DNA of 52,913 bases from Gryganskiella cystojenkinii (Eukaryota > Mortierellomycota > Mortierellomycetes > Mortierellales > Mortierellaceae), in NCBI GenBank assembly GCA_015852425.1, contig JAAAIG010000137.1:1-52913 (forward strand), in the 5' to 3' direction. A model generated the notes under the pieces. That model saw nothing but the letters and a program-made list of their open reading frames with translations, searched no databases and was not told the origin of the DNA. Both the position numbers and the translations under genes were made by a program. Below are positions 35,101-45,701 of this stretch, piece by piece (positions within the stretch are counted from its first letter, which is position 1; each line of letters starts with the position of its first letter).

Positions 35101-35880
35101 TTTTTGGATGTAGAGGATGTTCTTTTGTATCTTCGCGACTCAGGAATGATTTTGCCGGGGTCTGTCATCATCGAGGGCCGAAGCGCCGGAGGGTTGGTTT
35201 CTGGGTGGATGGCCAACCGATGGGGCGAGATCTCGATTCCTCAGAGGCCGGAGAAAGAAGCTGCGGCCCCGCCAGATAATAAGCCTTCACATAATACTGG
35301 GATCCGTGCACGCGAGAACATTGTGCAAGAAATGGTCAAAGTCGTGTTATCCCAAGTTCCTTTTGTAGATGTTATAACAGACATGTCGGACCCAGATATT
35401 CCCTGGGTCGAGTACGAGTGGAACGAGTGGGGTTCTCCACTCCAGAGCCGCGAGATTTTTGAGGTGATGAAGCGGTATTCACCCTACGACTGTATCCGCA
35501 GCCAGCCTTATCCAGCCATGATGGTGATGGGCGGTCTCACTGACAGCCGTGTCAACTATGCCGAGCCGCTAAAGTATATCGCTAAATTACGGTCGACAGA
35601 TGGGAAGACGAACGACTGCTCTGCACCCAAGATCGAGGACGATCAAGATCCCAGTGCTGATTCCAAACCAGTCGATACTGTCATGGTCGACGGCAAGGAT
35701 GAGGTGAGGAAGGACAAGAAGAGCAAAATGTGCGCGGGCACGAAGCAGACACCGTTGTTACTGAGAATAGAGGATGGAGGTCACTTTAGTGGTAATCGCT
35801 CCCTCTGGATGGCTTTTGCGTTGAACCAGCTTGGGGCCGAGAAGGTGGTGACAGGGAAGGACCTCTTCTCTTGGAATTAA
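32130..35880 (+). CDS. Large S9A prolyl-oligopeptidase-like serine peptidase
   Basis: Related to oligopeptidase B and PREPL, alpha/beta-hydrolases with a seven-bladed propeller lid. Exons 32130-32148, 32242-33707 and 33820-35880 join in phase to 1181 aa. The family N-terminal motif is LIDNYHWMHQLG-like at about residue 70. The catalytic triad is present: Ser about 948 in EGRSAGG, Asp about 1069 in GLTDSRVNYAEP and His about 1148 in EDGGHFSG. It is far longer than bacterial OpB (about 690 aa) because of acidic and basic inserts in the propeller (around 120-260, 430-495 and 580-620) and before the final His. The start is uncertain: exon 1 could reach back to 31737 (118 more residues). Cytosolic; substrate unknown. 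Confidence 0.82.
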
Positions 35881-36909
35881 GATGGTTATATTATTTCAAT
35901 TCTCTTTTCATCCCACTACATATATGCGACTCCATCCTTCCATCCAATCTTCGGTCTTTGATTGCGTTCCTCAAAGAGGACTACTTTCTATAAAATTGTC
36001 GAGGTCGCCGTTCAAAGTTTGACCGTTTCTTCATCTGCAGCGTGACCCTTGCTAAGTGCTATAGTGTCAATAGGACTTGAACAGACATGGATCCGTCCTC
36101 TCTTCTGACCTAATCTTTGCTACTCTACCAGTCTGTCATAACCGAACGAGTCTTTGCAGCCTTGCAGCTTTCGTGTAAGTTGTCTTCTGGAACTGTGTAA
36201 CACGGGAAACTTAGAGCCTAATACCCTCTCGCTCATAGACCAAACAACCAAGGCAACGTCGCTGTTTACCTGCGGTGGCTACAAGGGGTAATACGACACT
36301 GGCACCCTTGGTGGCTAGCGTTTCATTGTTAGGTCTTATCGAGTCCAATGGTGTGCCTCATTAAGAAGTTTCAAACGACAACCAGTTCCTCAAAGCACAA
36401 CGCCACCTTTGGAGCTCCTTGCAGTCAACTGCCCAAGATTGGAGTTGCTTTTCGCTGGCGAGGTTTTGATTAGCGATGCACCGACATGTTGGATTTCTCT
36501 CTAGAGCCACTCTAAAACTCTTGTTTGACAGAATCGGAGGCTTGTCAAAACTACCGCATCCCGCTCAACTTGCCAGATCCATTACCAGAGGAAATCATAA
36601 ACCGGGGGTATAGTCATAAATCGCTCATGCGGATCAACCGTCTATGGTTTGGATCAACTCGCGAGCCAGATTCACATGTTGTCGCTGGATGCCTTACCGC
36701 ATCAAAACTTGTCCGAACCTGAGATTACATTGATAAAGTCGAACAGGTTACAACATACAACTCTTTTGTAAGGCTCTGCCAACAAGAACAAAACCAGTCA
36801 ATTAAAAGCATACTCCGTCTACCGGGGCATCATCTGCCAACCGAGCCAATACAATGATCTGAATGGGAAATGAACTGTACCAATAGCGCTCTTTAATGTC
36901 GAAGCATAT
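35881..36909. other. 1 kb convergent spacer with a possible F-box/LRR gene remnant
   Basis: Other convergent pairs here are 31-500 bp apart, so this gap between the S9A and ZW10 stop codons is large. A plus-strand stretch at about 36325-36504 translates to a frame holding LELLAVNCPRLELLF, which looks like leucine-rich repeats of fungal F-box/LRR proteins, but it is short and closed by stops. The rest is unremarkable. Confidence 0.35.
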
Positions 36910-39900
36910 TTAGGAGCGATGGAGGGGAACAGGATGACCATGGCTAATTTCTTCAAGATTATGTTGTCGAAGGGGTGTGTCCGCGAATAAGGCGCAAATC
37001 AGATTAGATAACTCGTTCTCATCAAACATGTAAAGCTGTCCAGCTCGGAAACGGGTCATAATTTCAGCAAACGACAGCTCAAGGATATCTGTCATCAACT
37101 GGAACTTTTCCCAAGACTTCACAAAGTGGTGGATCGGATCCTAAAAGAGTTCCATAGGTAAAAGAGGAAACACATAAGACTATAATCCCATAGATTATGC
37201 ATAGAAAAAACATACTGTTGTCTGGCGATTACAAACCTCGTCGTTGAAGCTGTCGCCATTGGTCTCCTCTATAAGTGGCCCAGCCGAGTCGAACTGATCT
37301 TCACACTCAAACAGCTGTCCACAGAGGAGAGCCAGTTTATGCGATTCCTTTTCAGAAATATCGCCAAGTTCTTCAATCTCGACAATAACCCTCTTGACTA
37401 CATCGTCCAGTAGTTGACCCAACACTCGGTAGAAAGTCATAGGTGCCAGTGTTGTCTAATTAATGACAGGCATGATGTGAGCGACCGATCTCTCAGAGAG
37501 TAAACTCGTTCAAAAAGAGGCTTTGACGCTGCTCACCTTCCAAGCCTTTCCGAGATGCTTGAAGACCAAGACCACTTGCTTCATGGAACGTTCATATGTA
37601 CTGAATTTAGTATCCACCGCGGAATCTTGAAATCCGCCGGCTTCGTCCAAGCTCTGCATCAACTCTTCTCGTTGTTTTTGCTGAGGGTGAGAAACAAATG
37701 TAGTTAGTAAGATCAATCAAGGTGCTTTAAGTCAATGCTCTACAAAAAAACTGAAAGTTCGCCGTCGCTCCACCTACTACTTGAATGTCCAGCCATTTAT
37801 TTGCTAGAGTCTTGAGAGCTGGAATGACGTCGTCGTACTGAACTTCGTCCATGCCAGGAATGCCATCTTCCAGACGTTCGGGTATCTTCTCCAGCTCTCG
37901 CGCCATAAACATGCAGTCATTGTAAAACAAAATACCCAGCGCCGGCACTAGGGTAAGTGTCCTTGCATGGTGAACTGGCATCAGTGCTCGATATAGATCG
38001 ATTAAAGATCTAGTCGCTTGGTAGAGACGAGGTGATCTAAAAGAAATTTCGAGAACGAAGTGTAAGCTATCCAGGCTTAAAGTCAGAACAGCAAGAACAG
38101 CCTATTCAAGCAGCCGTCATTGCACTCACGCTGACTCTCCTTGTAACTCTGCTTCGCGCAAAGTCTCCAGAACAATATCAATCAACTGCTTCGCCTTGGT
38201 GCTAATGCAAGAATCTTTCAAGTTTGTATCTGGGTCCCGGATCCGACCCCACCCTCCGCCTTGCTTCTCAAGGTCATCTATGGGGGTTTTTTTGTTAAAA
38301 AAAATCGAACTCAGATCAGTCACATCTCTGCGCCGCTTCCGTTCAACTCAAGTTGCGTCGGGAAAATATCTTCTGACATACCGTGCATATCCAAATCTTT
38401 GACCGGAACCTCTTTGAACTCTTCGCTCATAATGATAGCCCGTCCGAGCTTTAGAAGGCTGTCCCTCTTCCTGTCCGTATAGTGAATGTCGATATGCTCG
38501 ACAAACTCCCGCAGATCTCTGTCAGCCTCGGTGAGAAATCCTACTCGCAACGAGGATAGCTGAGGGTCAGTAATGTGATATCAAGAGAGGCAACTGAATC
38601 TAATACATGGACCAGCATTCGGTACGCTTCAATGTTTTTCTTTCATACCCATGGATATGAGGTCATCCTCAAAGTTGGCTACTTTTGCAGCAATGTCACC
38701 AAAATTCTTCAGTCCTGTAGCATCAGTGGGGACCGTAGTCGACAAGTAATACTTTGAGATCAAACCGCAAGTCTCTTTAGCAATATTCCTCCCCACAAAG
38801 TGTGTAAGAATATCCGTGTCTGACGAGTAATTTTCCGAGTTGAATTCAGGGCTGGAATACTGATTTAAGAAGATGTCCTGATGAATAAATTGAAACGCCT
38901 GTTTAAGATTACTGAAGAGATCGACTGAGAATGAGGTTAGAAACTGTCGAAATATCGTGTAGCTATGTATAGCATATAGAGTTGGTTACCTGTCGCCTCG
39001 CCAGACTTTATCCTCAGGGAAATAAATGAACCAGTCGATGTGGCATAGTCATTACTTGAGCGAACGATTTCAAGCACAGCGTCTTCATGGTGTTGGATGA
39101 GCGGCTGCAGCAGGTGTTGTACCAGTGCCTTTTGTAAGGGCCTCAGTTTATCCCGCGCCAAGTCTAAAAGCGTTAATGCTCTCACTAACTCGTGCCAACG
39201 AATTACTGCGGGAGCTGTTCCTTTGCTTGATCCTGGCAGGGCCACATAAGGGACTTTGACGTTGTACGAAAGATCGAGTCGGAAGTTCGTAGCTCCACCT
39301 TGATTTGAGATGATGTGGATAGCGCTCGCTACAAGCTCATCCAGCATTTGATCGATGGCTTCTGTCATGCGTGAGCACTGGTCCTGTATGAGAAGGGGGA
39401 TGAATGGCAGCATTCGGATTAGTCAACGGTCGCGATCGCCAGAGTATCGCGATAAGGACAAATTGGAGAAATGACTACCGAAAGGACTTTTGTTAAGCAG
39501 GACGCTGAGGAGCCGGCGTTCGGAGGTTGAGAGAGCATCTTTGCCTGCGTTCAGGAATAAAGGTTTTTTGGCGATTAGATTCGATGACTTGAGGTGTGTA
39601 CAGATCACAGTGTTTTACTAGAATGAGGGTCGGGAAACTATGACATACCGCTTGCTGTATGCAATGTCCAGCTTGTAGAATTTTACCCGCATCCATGCAT
39701 GACTCGTATTGAGAAAGAATGTCCTCGACCTAAATGAAGGATTCAAAAGTCGATTAGAACAAGGACACTGGAAGAACGATCTTGGTACATGTAATCGAAA
39801 GCTTACCGTAGAGAAGTGCTGAAGTCCTTGTAGGATAGCATTATTTTCTTGGACTTTGTACGAGACCTCGTGGTGATTTACGAGAGATGCCATGATTGTC

Positions 39901-40468
39901 TGCCGCAAGCCGGTCTTTTGAGAAGGAGAAGGAGAGAAGAAGGTATTAGGTGATAGCTCTAAAGAAAAACCAGCGCGGGATTTCGAATGGTACGCCGCCG
40001 TTATCTTTTCCATTGTTTACCTCCGGATCGACGGTCTGGCTTGAAAGATCGTCCGCCTGGACAAGCAGACTGTCAATTTTCTCCTTGAGCTCTAGAGAAT
40101 GCTCAAAGAATTCCGAGAACGAGCCATAGTTGGCGAGCAGTCTCTTGTACACTTGTGCCTACGTGTAGGTCAATGTCATAGGAAACGTACATGTCAGTGA
40201 TGTAATTTGCATGCATGCTCTCACGCGTCAAACGCGTCCTTCTTGATTACTTGCTCGTCGGTTGTACCTTTGCATTCTGAATCTCTGTGTCGAGTACAGC
40301 GACAGTTTGGGTCAATTCATCTAGAGTCGCTGGTTCTGAGGGAGGGATGATTGGATCCGGAAGAAGGAGGGACTGTTGTGTGTAGTCGTCGAGTTGGCCA
40401 ATGAGGATGCGCGCAAAGTTATGGCTCGACAAGGCACTAGCAGGAGCAGCAGTGGTGGTGGTCGCCAT
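36910..40468 (-). CDS. ZW10: ZW10 homologue (Dsl1/RZZ tethering and kinetochore protein)
   Basis: Subunit of the ER tether for Golgi-derived vesicles (NRZ/Dsl1 complex), and in animals also of the kinetochore RZZ complex. Thirteen exons join in phase to 808 aa: 40268-40468, 40021-40158, 39807-39914, 39649-39729, 39479-39544, 38990-39383, 38649-38924, 38382-38543, 38130-38277, 37778-38036, 37537-37680, 37237-37455 and 36910-37140. The N-terminal helical region has EKIDSLLVQADDLSSQ. Family stretches are FEDDLISM-VGFLTEADRDL, LFYNDCMFMARELEKIP and the C-terminal NELSNLICALFADTPLRQ. Length is close to human ZW10 (779 aa). The donor at 37777 has an equally good alternative 3 nt away. It is divergent from the SHPRH-like gene. 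Confidence 0.88.
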
Positions 40469-40803
40469 GTCCGATTGATATCGCGATCCCTCGGTCTTTT
40501 CTTTTTTTTCCTTGATTGTCGTTGATTTGGTTTAAAGAGAGGGAGCGGGAGAGAGAGAGGGAGAGGATGAGATTATTATTCGGTCGGCATCCGCCAGTCC
40601 GTCCATCCAACGACATGATGTCCCTCCGTGACTGCTTTTACAAGAAATGGTCTGCGCCCGCCGTTTCATGCTGCGCTTTGGCCAGTTTCCTGTCCTCTTT
40701 TCACGTTTCCCCCTCTTTTCCTTCCTTTCTCTTTCCATTTCTTTTTCTTCATTTTCTCTTTGTTACCTTTGCATACGATTGAGTGATTGAGCAATTGCAC
40801 GAG
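40469..40803. promoter_or_regulatory. Divergent promoter of ZW10 and the SHPRH-like gene
   Basis: 335 bp. A GA-rich run lies at 40541-40567 and a strongly pyrimidine-rich leader at about 40700-40760 precedes the SHPRH-like ATG. No gene seen. Confidence 0.45.
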
Positions 40804-43800
40804 ATGTCGTTTGAAATCTCTCCCCAATGGACATTCTTTCCCGACGTCCTCGCCCTTCATTGCCAGGAATGCAAATCCACCTCCTCTTCCACCTCCTTCT
40901 CGAAAGTCAGGAAACTAGAACAGGACAATCACGCATCTGATCCTACTCCTGCACCGAAACGCCGCCTCCTCGAGAACGAACATATCGTAAGCCTGAGCCA
41001 CCCACCTGCCAACACATCCTCGACTCGACAACAGGACTTTAAACAGGATCATTGGATCCTCGCCCGTCGCTGGATCGAACCGCTGTCAAACACAAATTTG
41101 TCTCAACACCTCCCCTGTGGGCATCGATTACAATCTGATACCCTGCAAAACATCGCAATCGAGATCAAGTGTCAAGAAGGATCCGTCATGGCCATGGTGG
41201 CAGATCGCATCCTCTGCGTCAGACAAGATGATCATGTGGACGAAGCCTGGGTACATGATCAACCGACCCAGGCTCATCGAGGCACATTATTCTCTACTAT
41301 TGAGGAGTTCAAGGCTACAGCAACTCGTGTTGCGATTCAGGCGCAACTGTCACTTTTAGATCCAGATTCTGACCTAGATTCATCATGTCTACACATCACC
41401 TTCGATGTATTCCTCCACCGATCCTTGCTCTCCAACGATCTCACTTCCGGACGCACCTTCGATACTCTTATGCAATCCCTTCTTCACTTTGTATTTCCGC
41501 CTTCGCTCAGCTCTGATCACGCCTTTACAGAGAACCCCATCAAGGACCTGTACGCACACCTTAATCCGGCTGCTGAAGCGAAATCACCATCCAACGTTCA
41601 ACCAAGAGATTTGATCCCTCAACTTCTTCCTTTCCAAAAGCGATCCGTTGCCTGGTGTTTAAAACGGGAATGCGGCGCCATGGACGAATACGGAAATGTT
41701 ATTTACCAAGAACCGTCTTCTGAAGAAAAGCTCCCGCTGACTTGGGAACGTGTGACTGCTGCTTCAGGGCAACATCTCTTCATCAATCGTTTATGTGGTC
41801 TTCTCTGTATAGCTAATACCGATTTTGTGACCCTGGAACCCGAGCCGCGAGGAGGCATCCTTGCCGAAGAGATGGGATTAGGAAAAACCGTCGAGGTTTT
41901 GGCGCTCATATTACTCAATCGCAGAAAAATCATCTACCCGCAAGCACCACTCGACCGGGAAGACTCCGCGCCTTTAGAGGAGCAAATGTCTGCTGCGAAT
42001 TTGAACGACAACGATGACGACGTGAAACCTGAGGATGGAAAGAAGACTCGGCCTCTTATCTGCAGTGGAGCAACTCTCATCATTACACCGCCATCCATTG
42101 TTCATCAATGGGCAAGCGAGATCGAGAATCACGCACCGACACTGCGTGTCTTTCTTTACGTGGACGGCTCACATACCTCCGTCGAAGCCAAGGATCTAGC
42201 CCAGTTTGACATCGTGCTCACAACGTACAACATGCTTGCAAAAGAACTCGACTATGCTATTCAGCACGATCGACCTCGGAGATACCGCCAGATCTATGTC
42301 CCCCGAAAGAGTGCATTTGTTCAAATTGACTGGTGGCGGGTCTGTCTTGACGAGGTGTGTTTGGCATGAACATTGCGGATGTAGCGTCTTTGCACGTATA
42401 TTAATATTTTTTGGTTATTAACACGTTTCGTACTTATTTTCAGGCGCAACTGATTGAGGGCTCTGTATCTCGAGCCGCCACAATGGCCTGCATGATACCT
42501 CGTGTTATGTCCTGGGCTGTTAGCGGCACTCCAGTTAAGCGCCACCTGGAAGACCTTCACTCACTCTTGCAGTTCTTGAAACAGGAACCTCTTGGCTCAA
42601 ACAGGCAGCTATGGAAGCTTCTGAACATCAGGGCTTACCGCGCGACCTTGATTTCCTGCTACCAACGGCTCATGAATCGCTATTCGAAACGGGATGTCGA
42701 GCAAGAGCTGTCACTACCTCGCCAGTTCCGAATGGCTTATGGTATCCACTTTTCTGACATCGAGCGCGCCAATTACGAAGAGCTCTGGGACCGTTGTCTT
42801 GTAGAATGCGATCTTGACCTTACTGATCAAAATGAAGACAGCATCGATATCGAACGCCTTCAAACATGGTTAATGAGACTGCGCCAAACATGGTAGGTTC
42901 TTCTTTGTGGCTAGTGTCGACTGGATGTTGACATCGTTGCAAAATCAGCTGACAATTTTTTTTTTTCAACTTTGTACAGTTGTCATCCACAAATAGGGCA
43001 AAGAAACAGAGAGTCTCTAGGAGGAACTAACCTACGCACTATCGGCGAGGTTCTTGATGTTATGCAAGCCCAGGCTGTCTCTCAGTTATACCAGAAGGAA
43101 CGGAGTGAAGTTCTTTCGAGAATTAAACGTGCTGTCCTCCAAGCCCGGATACGACCCACCATCGACTCTCTCCCACTGTTTCAACAAACCGAACATGATG
43201 TTATCCGTCATGTTACGTTTTGGAAAAACCACTACGACCAAGTGTTACAGAAGCAAAAAGACAAGGAGTCTGCCAAGTTAACGGACAAGGGACATCAACA
43301 GCAGAACGACCGTACTGTTATGGAGGAAACTGAACTGGAGGCGCAACTTGATCTCGCCCTGGCCGGAAAAGCTGGCGCTTCTGATACGCTGGCCTTGGCA
43401 ACTGTCCGACACAGAGAATGGCTTGAGCAGCACCATCGAGTTCTGTTCTACATGGCTGGAACATACCACAATTTGAAAATGGAGGCTGAAGAGGCTTCGC
43501 GTTACGAACAAGCCGAGACCGTCCGACTGCAGCTCCTGAAACTTCCTGAGCAAACCTTTGAGAGGCGGCTTGCTGCTGTGAAACAAGCAGTGATCAAGAT
43601 TTCCCTTGGCGACCAGTTTGTCATAAAGTCCACAAGTTATACAGGCGGTATAACAATGGGTCGAATCATGGGTGACCTTGGAATCATCTCGAATGCTCTG
43701 AACGTACAGCTGCAAATGCTAGATCGTTGGCGCCAGGATCTTGTGGAACGTCTTACGCAGCCACTGATGTGCGATGGGGAAGAAGGAGAACAATATCAGT

Positions 43801-45194
43801 ACTCTATCGATTTACAACACACGCTTGAGTCATATTTGCATTTCTATGTCAAGTTATTGATGTTTCGAAGAGATCTCATCTCTGGATCGGAAGAGTCCAT
43901 GGTACATCATATCAAGGCCGTCGATTCCCAGCGTGCACATGCAGCTATGGTCAAGTCGCGAGAGAGTAGAGTTCGCTCCTTCAAGAGGAAGGCAGGAGAG
44001 GAAGATGAACCGAAAAAGACGGAAGATTTGGACAAGCGATTGGAGACGGAGTTGTTCAGTTTGATCTCTCCGGATCTGACCTCCACGCTCAGAACCGTTC
44101 GCGCCAACATTCGCTCCGTGCTGAGAGACAATAGTGTTCCTAGAGCAGAGATACTCATGGCAGAGTTTGAGGACACTCGCCTTAAAGATATTCAAAACGC
44201 GCAGACAAAGTTAATCCTTGACCTGGAAAGGTAAGATATTGAAAACTGGCATGGAAAAATTTATTATATCCATCATATTTGCGTCTAACCTCTTATTGAA
44301 AATTATCATCATTACTCCCAGGGAGATCTCTCATTTCCGTCATCTTACTGGTGCCCGTACAGTCTACTACCGACAATTGCAAGCTATCTCTGACACAGTT
44401 CTGGACATTGTGTCCATGGAACCAGAGAGTGACATCGCCAACTGTCTCAAGGAGGAGAATACTCTTCAAAAGGATATAGTCCGTCTGGTTGCGAAGCAGA
44501 GGTATCTGGATCACATCGCGGTCGCTTCCAACAACAAGCAATCACAATCTGCAGATGATTCTCTTTGTTTGATCTGCCGGAGTCCTTACGAAGTTGGTCT
44601 GATGACGGAATGTGGACATATTTTTTGCGAACACTGCCTCCTGGCTTGGACAAAAGGAAAGACCTTTTCAAAATGCCCGAGCTGTAACAGCCAGATTTCG
44701 AGGAAAAATATGAACCGAGTCGGGTTACGGGGCGCCTCCTCGGCGGATTCTACACCGGTGCAAGAGCCTAACGCTTCATCCAAGAAAACAAATAACCTCT
44801 CCACAGTGCCGATGGTTCATTTGAGCGAGATCCGTTTAGTTCCAGAGTCCATCCGGAAGGTGCCAATCGTCGATGGATATGGAAGCAAGATTGACAGCAT
44901 CGTTCGTCATATCGTGTCATTAGTTCAAGACGATGCAAGTACGAAGTGCTTAGTGTTTTCACAATGGGCCAGTCTGCTGGCCTTGATCGCAGAGAGTCTG
45001 GAGAATAACAAGATTGGATTGGTGAAGCTGCAGGGCAATCCCAAGACCGCGGTGAAGCAGTTTAAAGAGAACAAAGACAAACATGTCTTTATGCTACACG
45101 CGAAATCTCAGTCAGCGTAAGTACAGCTTGGCTGGGCTCCATCTTCTCGTTGATGGCACTTGGCTCTTATGGACCATTCTTTATTGCTTTCTAA

Positions 45195-45234
<40 letters not shown>

Positions 45235-45670
45235 GTCCCTGCCTCTGTCTCTCATTCGATTTATTCGCTCGAATGCTAGTGGGCTGACGCTACTTGACGC
45301 CACGCATATTTTCATTTGCGAACCGTTGGTAAATCCTGTACTCCAGGCTCAAGCCGTCAGTCGCGTGCACCGCATTGGTCAACAAAACGAAACGTTTGTG
45401 CACTACTATCTAGTTCTGAATACCGTTGAAATTCCTTGCTTCGATCTCTTCGAGCGGAAGCAGTCTGCAGCGGCTGGAGCTCAGCATCTGCGTGACGGTT
45501 TTCATACATTGGACGACATCGCAGAAGAGACCATGGACGCTGATACCGCCATCACATCCTCCGATGTAGTCAAGGCGCAGAACAGACATGGCGAGGTTGT
45601 TAAACTCGAGGATCTGAAATTTTGCTTCCAAACGCAAAAGCTCATGCGTTCCGAAGGCCGTGAGCTGTAA
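40804..45670 (+). CDS. SNF2-family helicase with RING finger (SHPRH/IRC20-type E3 ligase)
   Basis: Chromatin-associated ATPase and ubiquitin ligase; human SHPRH polyubiquitinates PCNA and yeast Irc20 affects recombination. Exons 40804-42354, 42444-42892, 42980-44230, 44322-45116 and 45280-45670 join in phase to 1478 aa. SNF2 motif I is AEEMGLGKTVE (about 354) and motif II is DEAQ (WWRVCLDEAQLIEG, split by intron 1), the SHPRH-type variant of DEAH. A long helical insert (about 670-1080) separates the lobes. The C3HC4 RING (CLICRSPYEVGLMTECGHIF, then CEHC and CPSC) lies at about 1165-1206, before helicase lobe 2 with VFSQW, GLTLLDATHIF and QAVSRVHRIGQ. The PHD and linker-histone domains of animal SHPRH are not seen. 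Confidence 0.9.
45199..45239 (+). repeat. (CT)n microsatellite in the last intron of the SHPRH-like gene
   Basis: About 40 bases of CT repeats with one TTT interruption lie inside intron 4 (45117-45279), forming an extended polypyrimidine tract before the acceptor at 45278-45279. Length polymorphism is likely. Confidence 0.7.
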
Positions 45671-45701
45671 AGACTTTTTATTCTGGTGAAATAAAACCGG
45701 A

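Noticed and set aside
38544..38648. Extra short ZW10 exon (AYRMLVH) between the donor at 38648 and 38543
   Set aside because: It would need a 22-nt intron. Splicing directly to 38543 keeps phase and matches the family better (FEDDLISM joined to VGFLTEADRDL).
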